Below are positions 24,604 through 33,863 of a DNA stretch of 60,263 nucleotides, in pieces. The position numbers and the translations under genes are program-made. The stretch's first letter is position 1; each line of letters begins with the position of its first letter. The stretch lies in NCBI GenBank assembly GCA_016125355.1, contig WGLX01000011.1, forward strand, positions 1 to 60,263, given 5' to 3'. This stretch comes from Actinomycetales bacterium. GTDB taxonomy: Bacteria; Actinomycetota; Actinomycetes; S36-B12. The notes below the pieces were generated by a model. That model ran no database searches, was not told the origin of the DNA, and saw only the letters and a program-made list of their open reading frames with translations.

Positions 24604-24974
24604 TCGATACGAACGTGCGCCCGACCGCCACCGGCCTGCTCCCGCTGGCGGAGGTGACTGCCGGCCCGGCGTGCTGCCCGAGCGGGCTGTCCGAGCCCAT
24701 CGACCGAGATACCGCCGAGGAGCTCGCCCGGCTGCTGAAGGCCGTGGCGGATCCGGCCCGCCTCCAGCTGCTGTCGCTCCTGCGTTCCCGCGAGGACTGC
24801 GCGGCCTGCGTCTGCGACCTCACTGAGCCGCTCGGGCTCTCGCAGCCCACCGTGTCGCATCACCTCAAGGTCCTCGTGGAGGCCGGCATCCTGTCGCGGG
24901 AGAAGCGCGGCTACTGGACCTGGTACTCGATCGTGCCGACTCGCCTCGGCGAGCTGGCCGCCGTCCTGGCGTAG
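24597..24974 (+). CDS. arsR: ArsR/SmtB family metalloregulator
   Basis: 125 residues. The winged helix is LGLSQPTVSHHLKVLVEAG, preceded by the metal site CAACVCDL in the DNA-binding helix, the classic arsenite-sensing CxC-type motif. An extra N-terminal Cys pair (PACCPSG, about 25-29) could add a third thiol ligand. It represses in the absence of arsenite. It is divergent from the ars operon, over a near-perfect inverted repeat. No good ribosome site precedes the ATG, so the start is moderately certain. Confidence 0.9.
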   Translation: MDVDTNVRPTATGLLPLAEVTAGPACCPSGLSEPIDRDTAEELARLLKAVADPARLQLLSLLRSREDCAACVCDLTEPLGLSQPTVSHHLKVLVEAGILSREKRGYWTWYSIVPTRLGELAAVLA

Positions 24975-24984
24975 GGGGTCCGGC

Positions 24985-25665
24985 TCACGGAGTGAGCGCA
25001 CGATCGAAGGCGAGTCGCGCGATGTCCTTGTCGCCATGCACCTCGAGGGCATCCAGCGGGAGGCGGCGCCACAGGGCGAGCAGGAGGTCGCTGGGGCTGC
25101 CGCTGATCTCCGCGGCGATGCGGTCGCCGAGGTCATACGCCGGACCACCCGGAAGGGCGATGCGCACGCCATCGGCCACCGCGGTCATGCGCTCGAGCCG
25201 CACCTGGCGAGGGAGCATGACCGTGAACACCTCATCGATGCCGTCGCGAGCGAGGGCATCGTCGATCGGCTCGGGTACGCCGAGCGCCGTCTGCGCGTCC
25301 CAGAGGTGCACGGTCGTCTCCTGCGCCTGCCGCCGGTGCCAGAAGCCCACCGTGCGCGGCTTGGGGCCGAAGTGCCACGTGGGCGCAGCGGGATCGGAGT
25401 CGCCTAGCACGGTGACGAGGGATCGGTGGATGTCCTGCAGCCAGGCGGCGAGAGCGTCGTCGGGGACGGCCTCCTCCCGCTTCTCGACGTAGGCACTCGC
25501 CTCGACGCAGGAGCGGGCCCACTCCCACACCCGGCCAAGGTGGCCGGCCAGATCCCGGACCGCCCAGTCCGGACAGCAGGGGACGGGAGCATCGAGATCG
25601 GCTCGGGCCACGACGTCGATGAACCGCGGCCCCTTGTCGTCGAGGACGGTGAGGTAGTCGATCAC
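24985..25665 (-). CDS. DinB-like / maleylpyruvate isomerase-family protein
   Basis: 226 residues. The N-terminal four-helix domain has candidate metal-binding histidines in DLAGHLGRVWEW and AQETTVHLWDA, as in mycothiol-dependent maleylpyruvate isomerase; a C-terminal domain follows. Such proteins in actinobacteria are mostly mycothiol-linked transferases of unknown substrate. The GTG start overlaps the P450 stop in a GTGA junction, placing it last in the ADH-P450 operon. It might conjugate or isomerise a reactive P450 product; this is inference. Confidence 0.78.
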   Translation of the reverse strand: MIDYLTVLDDKGPRFIDVVARADLDAPVPCCPDWAVRDLAGHLGRVWEWARSCVEASAYVEKREEAVPDDALAAWLQDIHRSLVTVLGDSDPAAPTWHFGPKPRTVGFWHRRQAQETTVHLWDAQTALGVPEPIDDALARDGIDEVFTVMLPRQVRLERMTAVADGVRIALPGGPAYDLGDRIAAEISGSPSDLLLALWRRLPLDALEVHGDKDIARLAFDRALTP

Positions 25666-26900
25666 CCTGCCGAGACTAGGGCAGGGAAGGCCGCGATCCC
25701 GTTGACGAAGTTCGAATTGGTCCGCGCGATCGGTCCGGCCTGCTCGAAGCGGATGCCCTGCTTGACCATCTCCTCAAGCAGCACGCGGATCTCCATGCGG
25801 GCCAGCGGGGCGCCGAGGCAGTGGTGCGGCCCCTTGGCCCCGAAGGCGACGTGCGGCGGCCGGATCGGACGGGTGATGTCGAAGCGCAGCGGATCGACGA
25901 ACTCCGTCTCGTCGAAGTTGGCTGAGCAGTAGTAGATGACGACCTTGTCGTTCTCCCTGATGGGCACTCCGGCCAGCTCCGTGTCGCGCGTGGCAGTGCG
26001 GCGCATGTGCAGGACGGGAGTGGCGTAGCGGATGATCTCCTCGACCGCGTTCTCGATGAGCTCGGGGCGCGAGTACAGCAGGTCGAGCTGGTCCGGGTTG
26101 TCGATGAAGGCCTTGATCCCGTTGCTGATCGCCGTGCGGGTGGTCTCGTTGCCGGCGAACACGAGCACGTGGAACATGTTCTTGAAGTCGTAGTCGGAGA
26201 GGGCCTCGCCCTCGTAGCGTGCCTCCACGAGGGTGGTCACGAGGTCGTCCTGGGGGTTGCGGGTGCGCTCCTCGCGCATGGCGCGCCCGTACTCGAAGAG
26301 GGCATGCGACGCCGGAGCGCTGAAGGGGAGCAGCTCGAGGGGCGTGGTGTTGCCGTAGGCGTCCGCCGGCACACCCGTGGAATCGATGAGCTCGTCCGAC
26401 CATTGCACGAGCATGTCCGCGTCCTCCTCGGGCACGCCCAGGATGTTGACGATGACGCGGATCGGCAGTGGGGCGCTGATGCTCTTCACGATGTCGACGG
26501 AGCCCTGCTCGGCGGCGGTGCTCAGCAGTCGTGTGGCGATCTCGCGGGTGACCTCCTCGTAGCCCTTCACCTTGTGGCTGGTGAAGGCAGGCATGCCGAG
26601 CCTGCGCAGGCGGATGTGGTCGGGCCGGTCCGTGTCGATGATCGACCGGCGCGCGTTCATCTGCTCCTCGGTGAGGTCGGGCAGGTTCGTCATGCCGCGG
26701 GCGCTGGAGTACGTGTCCGGATCCCGCGTCACCGTGACCAGGTCCTGGTAGCGCGTGACGGCCCAGAACGGCCGCCCCGCATACCGGCGCTCGGCGATGG
26801 GCTCCGTGCGTCGCAGCTCCGCGAAGACCTCGTGCGGGATGCCGTTCGCGTACAGGGCGGGATCGGTGATGTCGACGACGGCATCGGGCGACGTGGTCAT
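25662..26900 (-). CDS. cytochrome P450, CYP125/142-like
   Basis: 412 residues. The I-helix has VFAGNETTRTA, ExxR is in EEIIRYATPV, and the haem loop is GAKGPHHCLG (Cys361). The C-terminus SNFVNGIAAFPAL matches the pattern of the P450 at 14137-15396, so the two are probably paralogues in one broad family. The ATG at 26900 overlaps the alcohol dehydrogenase stop (ATGA), which rules out the longer open frame upstream. Substrate not assignable. Confidence 0.92.
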   Translation of the reverse strand: MTTSPDAVVDITDPALYANGIPHEVFAELRRTEPIAERRYAGRPFWAVTRYQDLVTVTRDPDTYSSARGMTNLPDLTEEQMNARRSIIDTDRPDHIRLRRLGMPAFTSHKVKGYEEVTREIATRLLSTAAEQGSVDIVKSISAPLPIRVIVNILGVPEEDADMLVQWSDELIDSTGVPADAYGNTTPLELLPFSAPASHALFEYGRAMREERTRNPQDDLVTTLVEARYEGEALSDYDFKNMFHVLVFAGNETTRTAISNGIKAFIDNPDQLDLLYSRPELIENAVEEIIRYATPVLHMRRTATRDTELAGVPIRENDKVVIYYCSANFDETEFVDPLRFDITRPIRPPHVAFGAKGPHHCLGAPLARMEIRVLLEEMVKQGIRFEQAGPIARTNSNFVNGIAAFPALVSAG

Positions 26901-27871
26901 GAGGTTCCTCCGGGCGTGATGACGAAGCGGCCGGACACGTCGCCGTGGTGCAGCCGATCGTGGGCGGTGGGGATGTCGTCGAGGCCGATGACCTCGATGG
27001 GGGAGTGGAGCGGGTGCTGCTGGGCCAGGGCGACCATGTCGCGCATCTGGTCGAGCGTGCCCCACACCGAGGTCATGAAGCGCGCCTCGTGCGGGACGGC
27101 GCCGAAGCCGAACGGGATGGTGCCGCCGTACAGCCCGACGACCACCACGATGCCCTGCCGGCGCACATGGTCGCGCGCCGTCACCAACGTGGGCTCGGCC
27201 CCGACGAAGTCGATCACGGCCGTGTAGTCGCCCTCGACCTCTCCGGGCGCCACGGCGGCATCCGCTCCGAGGCGTAGCGCCACCTCGCGCTTGTCGGTCG
27301 ACGCATCGACGACGGTCACCGAGGCGTCGGATCGCGCCTTGAGCCACTGCAGCCCGAACTGGCCCAGGCCACCGGCCCCGATCACCAGCGCACGCGGATC
27401 CGACGCGGTGCGCAGCGCCTCCAGCGTGTGGTCGACGGCGCGGTAGGCGGTGAGGCCGCCGCACGCGAGGGGAGCCGCATGGGCGGGATCGAGGTCGCCC
27501 AGGGGCACGAGGTACGCCTCATCGGGCACGGCCATCCGCTCGGCGTACCCACCGTCACGCAGCAGGCCCGCCTCCGTGGCGTTCGGGCAGATCATCTCCT
27601 GGCCCGAGGAGCAGGCCCAGCAGTCGGGTCGTCGGCAGCCCCAGCACGCATACACGAGCACCGGTCCCAGGCGGGGATGCAGGGCGGCCACCTCGTGGCC
27701 GAGGATCACCGGGAGGGCGGTCGGGTAGTCGCCCGCAGCCGCGTGCAGGTCCGAGTGGCAGATCCCGCAGGCGAGCACGTCGACGACCGCCCCGCCCTCG
27801 GGAGCGACCGGTTCGGGCACGTCCTGAAGGGCCAGGGGCTCTCCGGGCGAGGTGAGGACGACGGCGCGCAT
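26897..27871 (-). CDS. zinc-dependent medium-chain alcohol dehydrogenase
   Basis: 324 residues. Catalytic zinc ligands lie in CGICHSDLH and GHE. A cysteine cluster for structural zinc is present in unusual spacing (CWGCRRPDCWACSSGQEMIC). The NAD(P) Rossmann motif is VIGAGGLGQFG, and VVDAS with an acidic residue suggests NAD. It is the first gene of an operon with a P450 and a DinB-like protein, so it probably oxidises the alcohol made by hydroxylation. It is divergent from the GS-like gene at 27976. Confidence 0.9.
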   Translation of the reverse strand: MRAVVLTSPGEPLALQDVPEPVAPEGGAVVDVLACGICHSDLHAAAGDYPTALPVILGHEVAALHPRLGPVLVYACWGCRRPDCWACSSGQEMICPNATEAGLLRDGGYAERMAVPDEAYLVPLGDLDPAHAAPLACGGLTAYRAVDHTLEALRTASDPRALVIGAGGLGQFGLQWLKARSDASVTVVDASTDKREVALRLGADAAVAPGEVEGDYTAVIDFVGAEPTLVTARDHVRRQGIVVVVGLYGGTIPFGFGAVPHEARFMTSVWGTLDQMRDMVALAQQHPLHSPIEVIGLDDIPTAHDRLHHGDVSGRFVITPGGTS

Positions 27872-27934
27872 GGCTTGCCTTCCGATCGGGCCGGGATGCG
27901 TATGCCGAATCCGCGGACGGTGACCCCTTCAGAG

Positions 27935-27950
27935 ACTACATTTATCAAGT
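27935..27950. promoter_or_regulatory. putative GntR/FCD operator A
   Basis: ACTACATTTATCAAGT, an AT-rich island with weak dyad symmetry between the divergent alcohol dehydrogenase and GS-like genes. The decamer CATTTATCAA recurs at 32349-32358 in the other divergent promoter of this module. Confidence 0.45.
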
Positions 27951-27975
27951 ATCCGAGATGTCTGCAGGAGGTTCG

Positions 27976-29322
27976 ATGGAGTCGTGGGATCCGACCGAGC
28001 GCGATCGGGTGGCGGCCCTGTGCGAGGAGCATGGCGTGCACACGGTGGAGTGCGTCATCGTGGACACGTGGGGCATCCCCCGGGGGAAGCGCGTCCCCGT
28101 GCGGCAGTTCCTGCGCGGCTCGGGCTTCCACATCGCCAACGTCATCTACACCTGGGACCCGACCTGCTTCATCTTCGCCACCCCCTGGGTCGATGAGGAG
28201 GACGGCTTCCCCGACATGCACGCGGTGCCGGACCTTGCGAGCTTCCGCATCGCCGGCTGGACCGACGGCGTCGCGATCGTCATGTGCGACACCTACGACA
28301 CCGTCACCCACGAGCCCGTCGCGATGGACTCGCGCCGGATGCTCAAGCGTCAGGTGCAGCGCGCTGCGGATCTCGGATACGACATCGACGCGGCCACCGA
28401 GCTCGAGTGCCACTTCTTCAAGGACAACTGGCAGCCCCTGTACGACGACATCGACTGCTACTCGATCTACCGCGGCTTCGAGATGGAGCCGTTCATGCTC
28501 GACATCCGCGAGTCCCTGCGGAAGACGGGTATCGAGGTCGAGGCCACCAACGTGGAGTACGGCCCGGGCCAGACGGAGATCAACCTCCGCTACGGACCCG
28601 TGATGGACATGGCCGATCACACCGTGTACTTCAAGTACATCGTCCGGCTCGTGGCCCGCCGGCACGGCCTGCGGGTGACCTTCATGGCCAAGCCGTACCT
28701 GCTGGAGGCCGGCAACGGCATGCACGTGCACCAGTCGCTGCTCAAGGACGGGCGCAACGTGTTCGCCACGACCGACGAGGACAGCGTGCTCGGGAACAGC
28801 GTCATGCGGCGGTACCTGACTGGCCTGCTCGCCCACCACAAGGAACTGCAGCTGGTCATGACACCCTCCATCAGCGGGTACAAGCGTGTCCAGGACTACT
28901 CGTTCTCGCCGACGCAGGTCACCTGGGGACTCGACCACCGGTTGGTGGGCGTTCGGTCCATCGTCGGCTCCGGGAGCGGCAACCGGCTCGAGGCGCGCTG
29001 GGCGGCGGCGGACGCGAACCCGTATCTCGTGCTCGCCGGGTGCATCGGCGCGGGTCTCGATGGCCTCGAGAACGACTACGAGCTGATGCCGCAGGTGATC
29101 GGCGATCCGCACGCCGACGACTCCTGGGAACGCCTCCCGGGCAGCCTCGACGGCGCCATCGCCAACTTCGACACCCCGTTCAACCGCAGCGTGTTCGGCG
29201 ACGACTTCGTCGAGAACTTCCTCGTCATGCAGCGTCGAGAATCCCAGGAGTTCGCGGAGCACGCGGACCAGGGCGAGGACGTCAGCGAATGGGAGATCCG
29301 TCGCTACCGGGCGGTCATGTAG
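27976..29322 (+). CDS. glutamine synthetase-like gamma-glutamyl ligase (second copy)
   Basis: 448 residues. GS signatures are TELECHFF, GPGQTEINLRY, NGMHVHQSL, PSISGYKRV and NRLEARWAAADANPYL. The ATG at 27976 sits four bases after AGGAGG (27966-27971), so it is preferred over the ATG at 27958. It is clearly distinct from the GS-like protein at 16362-17720. It is followed without a gap by a glutaminase-type hydrolase, then a CoA transferase, which points to gamma-glutamylation of an amine that is later processed as an acid or CoA thioester. Confidence 0.88.
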   Translation: MESWDPTERDRVAALCEEHGVHTVECVIVDTWGIPRGKRVPVRQFLRGSGFHIANVIYTWDPTCFIFATPWVDEEDGFPDMHAVPDLASFRIAGWTDGVAIVMCDTYDTVTHEPVAMDSRRMLKRQVQRAADLGYDIDAATELECHFFKDNWQPLYDDIDCYSIYRGFEMEPFMLDIRESLRKTGIEVEATNVEYGPGQTEINLRYGPVMDMADHTVYFKYIVRLVARRHGLRVTFMAKPYLLEAGNGMHVHQSLLKDGRNVFATTDEDSVLGNSVMRRYLTGLLAHHKELQLVMTPSISGYKRVQDYSFSPTQVTWGLDHRLVGVRSIVGSGSGNRLEARWAAADANPYLVLAGCIGAGLDGLENDYELMPQVIGDPHADDSWERLPGSLDGAIANFDTPFNRSVFGDDFVENFLVMQRRESQEFAEHADQGEDVSEWEIRRYRAVM

Positions 29323-30021
29323 GTGGCGCATCTCCTGCTGATCAGCCACGAGCCGGAGGCGGCACCTGCCGTGGTCGGGCAGGTGCTGCGTGAGCGCGGG
29401 CACGACGTGACCCTCCACGTCGTGCTGGCCGATCCGCAGCAGCCCGACACCGACTATCCCGATCCCGCGGACTTCGACGCGGTCATGGCGTTCGGCTCCT
29501 TCGCGAACGCCTATGACGAGGCGGCCCGCCCCTGGGTCGAACCGGAGATCGCCCTCATACGCAAGCTCGTCGACGACGATGTCCCGTACCTGGGCGTCTG
29601 TTTCGGTGGCCAACTGCTCGCGGAGACACTCGGCGGGCATGTGGAGCGGGCCCCCGAGCACGATCAGGAGATCGGCCTCGTCACCTTCGACGAGGACGAC
29701 CGATCGCCCATCCCCGGAGGACCCTGGTTCACGTGGCATGAGGACCGGATGGTCTTGCCCGACGACGTCGAGGTCCTGGCGCACAACGGCAAGGCGCCGC
29801 AGCTGTTCCGGCACGGTCGCGCCGCGGGGACCCAGTTCCACCCGGAGGCGAATGTCGACCTCGTGCAGTCCTGGATCCGCATCGGTCCGGACCACGTCCC
29901 GGCGCACGCGACCGGGGGCCAGCTGCTGCAGGACCTGGAGATCCACGAACCCGTCCTGCGGGCCAACTGCGAGCGGCTCGTCGACTGGTTCCTCAGCGAG
30001 GTTGCGGGGCTCGAGTCGTGA
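29323..30021 (+). CDS. class I glutamine amidotransferase-like hydrolase (third copy)
   Basis: 232 residues with GVCFGGQLLAETLGG (nucleophile) and TQFHPE (His, Glu). It starts with GTG directly after the stop of the GS-like gene, an arrangement that implies translational coupling and matched function: removal of the glutamyl group after the amine carrier has been oxidised. It is a relative of the hydrolase at 15525-16235. Confidence 0.87.
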   Translation: MAHLLLISHEPEAAPAVVGQVLRERGHDVTLHVVLADPQQPDTDYPDPADFDAVMAFGSFANAYDEAARPWVEPEIALIRKLVDDDVPYLGVCFGGQLLAETLGGHVERAPEHDQEIGLVTFDEDDRSPIPGGPWFTWHEDRMVLPDDVEVLAHNGKAPQLFRHGRAAGTQFHPEANVDLVQSWIRIGPDHVPAHATGGQLLQDLEIHEPVLRANCERLVDWFLSEVAGLES

Positions 30022-31187
30022 CCGCACCCCTGGACGGCATCATCGTGGTCTCGCTGGAGCAGGCCATCTCGGCGCCGTTCGCGACGCGCCAACTGGCTGA
30101 CCTGGGCGCCACCGTCATCAAGGTGGAGCGCCCCGGCGGGGACTTCGCCCGCCACTATGACTCGGTCGTCAACGGGGAATCGGCGTTCTTCGTCTGGGCG
30201 AACCGCGGCAAGCAGTCCATCGAACTCGATGTGAAGGACCCGGCGGACGCCGCCACCTTCCGTGGCCTCGTCGCGGGCTGCGATGTCTTCATGCACAACC
30301 TGTCGCCTCGCGCGGCTGCGGCGCTCGGGATCGATGCACCCACGCTGCACGCGCAGTACCCGCGGCTGATCGCCGTGGAGATCTCCGGATTCGGCCCGGA
30401 CGGCCCGCGCACCGATGACAAGGCCTACGACCTCGGCATCCAGGCGGAGGCCGGCGTGTTCTCCGTGACCGGAACGGGGGAGATGAGCAAGGTCGGGTTC
30501 TCCGTGGCCGACATCTGCGCCGGGATGTATGCGATGTCGAGCGTCCTCGCGGCGCTGGTCCGCCGGGATCGCACCGGCGAGGGGGCAGCCGTGCAGGTGT
30601 CGATGCTCGAGGCGCTGGCCGAATGGATGTCCGCCCCGCTCTACGCTGCCACCTACGGCGGTGGGCAGGGGCCGCGCACAGGGCGCCGGCACCACGCGAT
30701 CGCGCCCTACGGCACCTTCCGCCTCTCCGACGGCAGCACGCTGCTCATCGCCGTGCAGAGCGACGCCGAGTGGCGCAGCATGGCCGATCACCTCATGGGG
30801 GACGCCGCGCTCGGCACCGACCCGCGCTTCGCCACGAATGCCCAGCGGATCGCGAACGTCGACGAGCTGGAGTCGCTGGTCAATGCCCGCCTGGCCGACC
30901 TGTCCGCCGACGATGCTCGGGAGCGGCTGGCCGTCGGTCGGATAGCCCATGCGCGCGTGAACGACCTGAAGGGCCTGTGGGAGCACGAGCAGCTGCGCGC
31001 ACGGGGCCGGTTCGTTCCGGTGTCGACGCCGAGCGGGGATGTCGAGCTGCTCGCGCCCCCGTGGGGGATCAGCGAGACCCCGCCGGCGGGTAACCGGGTC
31101 CCGGCGCTCGACGAGCACGATGATGCGATGGTCGCGCGGGTCCTGGCCCGCGGACGCGATCGCCAGTCCGCATCGGGCGGTCAGTAG
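30018..31187 (+). CDS. CaiB/BaiF family III CoA transferase
   Basis: 389 residues. It opens with the family pattern GIIVVSLEQAISAPFATRQLADLGA and KVERPGGDFAR; the catalytic Asp is expected in DKAYDLGIQAEAG. It transfers CoA between carboxylic acids. The GTG overlaps the preceding stop (GTGA). Together with the facing acyl-CoA dehydrogenase it suggests that the acid product of the amine route is activated and oxidised as a CoA ester. The 3' end overlaps that dehydrogenase gene by seven bases. Confidence 0.9.
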   Translation: MTAPLDGIIVVSLEQAISAPFATRQLADLGATVIKVERPGGDFARHYDSVVNGESAFFVWANRGKQSIELDVKDPADAATFRGLVAGCDVFMHNLSPRAAAALGIDAPTLHAQYPRLIAVEISGFGPDGPRTDDKAYDLGIQAEAGVFSVTGTGEMSKVGFSVADICAGMYAMSSVLAALVRRDRTGEGAAVQVSMLEALAEWMSAPLYAATYGGGQGPRTGRRHHAIAPYGTFRLSDGSTLLIAVQSDAEWRSMADHLMGDAALGTDPRFATNAQRIANVDELESLVNARLADLSADDARERLAVGRIAHARVNDLKGLWEHEQLRARGRFVPVSTPSGDVELLAPPWGISETPPAGNRVPALDEHDDAMVARVLARGRDRQSASGGQ

Positions 31188-32335
31188 GACTTGGGCAGGC
31201 CGAGGACATGCTGACCCAGGTAGGCGAGCACGAGGTTGTTGTTGATGGGTGCCACCTGGTAGAGCCGCGTCTCGCGGAACTTCCGTTCGACGTCGTACTC
31301 GACCGCGAAGCCGAACCCGCCATGGGCATCGATGGACGCGTTCGCCGCAGCCCACGAGGCCTCCGAGGCCAGCAGCTTGGCCATGTTCGCTTCTGCGGCG
31401 CACGACACCCCCGCGTCGAACTTCGACGCGGCATCGAAGCGCACCAGGTTCGCCGCGCACAGCTGCGCGTAGGCCTTGGCCAGCGGGAACTGAACTCCCT
31501 GGTTGGCGCCGATGGGGCCGCCGAACACCTCGCGCTGGTTGGCGTAGGCCACCGCCCGCTCGAGGAGGAAGCGCCCGTCGCCGATGCACTCCGAGGCGAT
31601 GAGGATGCGCTCGGCGTTCATGCCGTCAAGGATGTAGCGGAAGCCTCTGCCCTCCTCGCCGATGAGCGAGTCGGCGGGGATGAGCACGTCGTCGAAGAAC
31701 ACCTCGGTGGTGTTGTGGTTCATCATCGTCGGGATCGGCTTGATGGTCAGGCCCGGAAGGTCGCGCATGTCGAAGATGAAGACGGACAGTCCCTCGGTCT
31801 TCTTGGCGACGTCGTCGTAGGGCGTCGTGCGGGCCAGCAGGATCATGAGGTCGGAGTAGAGCGCCCGGGACGTCCAGATCTTCTGCCCGTTGATGCGCCA
31901 GCCCTCGGGCACGCGCTCGGCGCGCGTGCGGATACGAGTGGTCTCCGATCCGGCGCCGGGCTCGGTGACGCCGAACGCCTGGAGACGGAGACTGCCGTCC
32001 GCAATGCCGGGCAGGTAGCGCTGCTTCTGCTCCTCGCTGCCGTGCCGCAGGAGGGTGCCCATGATGTACATCTGCGCGTGGCACGCCGAGGGGTTGCCAC
32101 CCGATGCCGAGATCTCCTCGAGGATCACGGAGGCCTCGGTGATCGTGGCGCCCCCACCGCCGTACTCCTCGGGGACGAGGGCACCGAGGAAGCCGGCCTC
32201 CGTCAGCGCGGCGACGAACTCCTCGGGGTAGCGGTCGGGCTCGAGGCCGCGCCAGTAGGCACCGTCGAAGCGCTCGACGACCTCCCGCACTCCTGCGCGC
32301 AGGTCGTCATACTCGGAATTCTGGATCAGGTCCAC
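31181..32335 (-). CDS. acyl-CoA dehydrogenase
   Basis: 384 residues with FAD and substrate motifs FGVTEPGAGSET, NGQKIWTSRAL, GEEGRGFRYILDGMN and the C-terminal DAHGGFGFAVEYDVER. The usual catalytic YEGT near the C-terminus is replaced by RLYQVAPINNNLVLAYLG, a variant seen in some actinobacterial FadE proteins in which the base must lie elsewhere. The GTG start lies six bases from a candidate GntR operator. It is convergent with the CoA transferase. Confidence 0.9.
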   Translation of the reverse strand: MDLIQNSEYDDLRAGVREVVERFDGAYWRGLEPDRYPEEFVAALTEAGFLGALVPEEYGGGGATITEASVILEEISASGGNPSACHAQMYIMGTLLRHGSEEQKQRYLPGIADGSLRLQAFGVTEPGAGSETTRIRTRAERVPEGWRINGQKIWTSRALYSDLMILLARTTPYDDVAKKTEGLSVFIFDMRDLPGLTIKPIPTMMNHNTTEVFFDDVLIPADSLIGEEGRGFRYILDGMNAERILIASECIGDGRFLLERAVAYANQREVFGGPIGANQGVQFPLAKAYAQLCAANLVRFDAASKFDAGVSCAAEANMAKLLASEASWAAANASIDAHGGFGFAVEYDVERKFRETRLYQVAPINNNLVLAYLGQHVLGLPKSY

Positions 32336-32340
32336 GGCCC

Positions 32341-32360
32341 ATTTGTATCATTTATCAAAT
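32341..32360. promoter_or_regulatory. putative GntR/FCD operator B
   Basis: ATTTGTATCATTTATCAAAT, with outer arms ATTTG/CAAAT, lies between the divergent acyl-CoA dehydrogenase and aldehyde dehydrogenase genes. It contains CATTTATCAA, also present in site A. The GntR gene is the second gene of the operon it would control. Confidence 0.5.
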
Positions 32361-32378
32361 CGCGATGAGGAGCACTTG

Positions 32379-33863
32379 ATGACGACGACCACCCCCGACT
32401 GGCGCGCCCTGGCCGGTTCCGTGAGCTACCCGACCGGGCTGCTGATCGACGGGACGTGGGAGGCGGGGTCGGCCCGGCACGAGGTGGTCAGCCCCATCGA
32501 CGGACAGGTCGTGACCGATGTCGCGTTCGCCGATGCCGCCGACGTCGACCGCGCGGTCGCCTCGGCACGCGCGGCCTTCGCCGATCGCCGCTGGGCGGGG
32601 ATGGCGCCCGCCGATCGCAAGGACGTCCTCGTCCGGTGGGCGCACCTCGTCAACGAGCACGCCGAGCAGCTCGCCGTCCTGACGGCGCTGGAGATGGGCA
32701 AGCCCGCGCGTGAGGCGAAGGCGATCGACGTGCGCGCCTGCCATCGCACGCTGCGGTGGTACGGGGAGGCGATCGACAAGGTCCTCGACGAGATCCCCAA
32801 GGTGCCGGACACCTCGTGGGCGCTCATCGAGCGGGAGCCGGCCGGCGTGGTCGGTGCCATCACCCCGTGGAACTTCCCGCTCACCCTCGAGACGTGGAAG
32901 ATCGCTCCCGCGCTGGCCGTCGGGTGCTCGGTAGTGCTCAAGCCGGCCGAGCTCTCCCCGCTCACGGCCCTGTACGTCGCGCAGCTCGGCCTCGAGGCCG
33001 GCCTGCCCGAGGGTGTTCTCAACGTGGTCAACGGCGGCGGCGCCACGGCCGGTGCCGCGCTGGCAGGGCACATGGACGTCGACATCATCACGTTCACGGG
33101 ATCGACCGCGACGGGCCGGGCGATCATGACCGCCGCCGCCCAGTCCAACATGAAGCGGCCGTACCTCGAGCTCGGCGGCAAGGGCGCCAACATCGTCTTC
33201 CCGGACGCCGACCTCGACAAGGCGGCCGCCGCCGCGGCCTGGGCCGTCACCTACAACGCGGGCCAGATGTGCACGGCGGGCTCACGCCTCGTGGTCCACG
33301 AGTCCGTCAAGGACGATGTCCTGGCGAAGGTCCTCGACGCCATGGCGGGGCTGCAGCCCGACAACCCGCTCAACGACGATGCCCCGATCGGCGCGATCGC
33401 CAGCGCCCGTCAACTCGACACGGTCCACGGGATCGTCACGGAGGGGCTGGCGGACGGGGGGCGGCTGCTCGTCGGCGGCGCTCCCGTCCTCACGGAGACC
33501 GGCGGCTCGTACTACCCGCCGACGGTCGTCGACGAACTCCGACCGGAGTCCCTGCTGGCGCAGAAGGAGGTCTTCGGGCCGGTCCTCTCGGTGCTGACGT
33601 TCAGCTCCGACGAGGAGGCCGTGACCATCGGCAACGCCACCAACTACGGTCTCGCGTCGGCGGTCTGGACCAACGACCTCGGCCGGGCGCGTCGGACATC
33701 GAAGGGCCTGCAGATGGGCACGGTGTGGGTCAACTGCTACGAGGAGGGCGACCTCACCGTCCCCTTCGGCGGGGTGAAGCAGTCCGGCTTCGGCAGCGAC
33801 AAGTCGTTGCACGCCATGGACAAGTTCACCAACCTCAAGACCACCTGGATCGAGCTGGCGTGA
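32379..33863 (+). CDS. aldehyde dehydrogenase, PuuC-like
   Basis: 494 residues. It has ITPWNFPL, base Glu in LELGGKGAN, nucleophile Cys in GQMCTAGSR, and the NAD site FTGSTATGRA. GAGGAG at 32367-32372 supports the ATG at 32379. In polyamine catabolism this family oxidises gamma-glutamyl-gamma-aminobutyraldehyde; given the GS-like and glutaminase-like neighbours, an amino- or glutamylamino-aldehyde is a reasonable substrate. Confidence 0.9.
   Translation: MTTTTPDWRALAGSVSYPTGLLIDGTWEAGSARHEVVSPIDGQVVTDVAFADAADVDRAVASARAAFADRRWAGMAPADRKDVLVRWAHLVNEHAEQLAVLTALEMGKPAREAKAIDVRACHRTLRWYGEAIDKVLDEIPKVPDTSWALIEREPAGVVGAITPWNFPLTLETWKIAPALAVGCSVVLKPAELSPLTALYVAQLGLEAGLPEGVLNVVNGGGATAGAALAGHMDVDIITFTGSTATGRAIMTAAAQSNMKRPYLELGGKGANIVFPDADLDKAAAAAAWAVTYNAGQMCTAGSRLVVHESVKDDVLAKVLDAMAGLQPDNPLNDDAPIGAIASARQLDTVHGIVTEGLADGGRLLVGGAPVLTETGGSYYPPTVVDELRPESLLAQKEVFGPVLSVLTFSSDEEAVTIGNATNYGLASAVWTNDLGRARRTSKGLQMGTVWVNCYEEGDLTVPFGGVKQSGFGSDKSLHAMDKFTNLKTTWIELA

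Noticed and set aside
27706-30027. 773-codon open frame on the minus strand opposite the second GS-like gene
   Set aside because: It is antisense to well-supported genes, and its translation is low-complexity and matches no family; long shadow frames are expected at this GC content.
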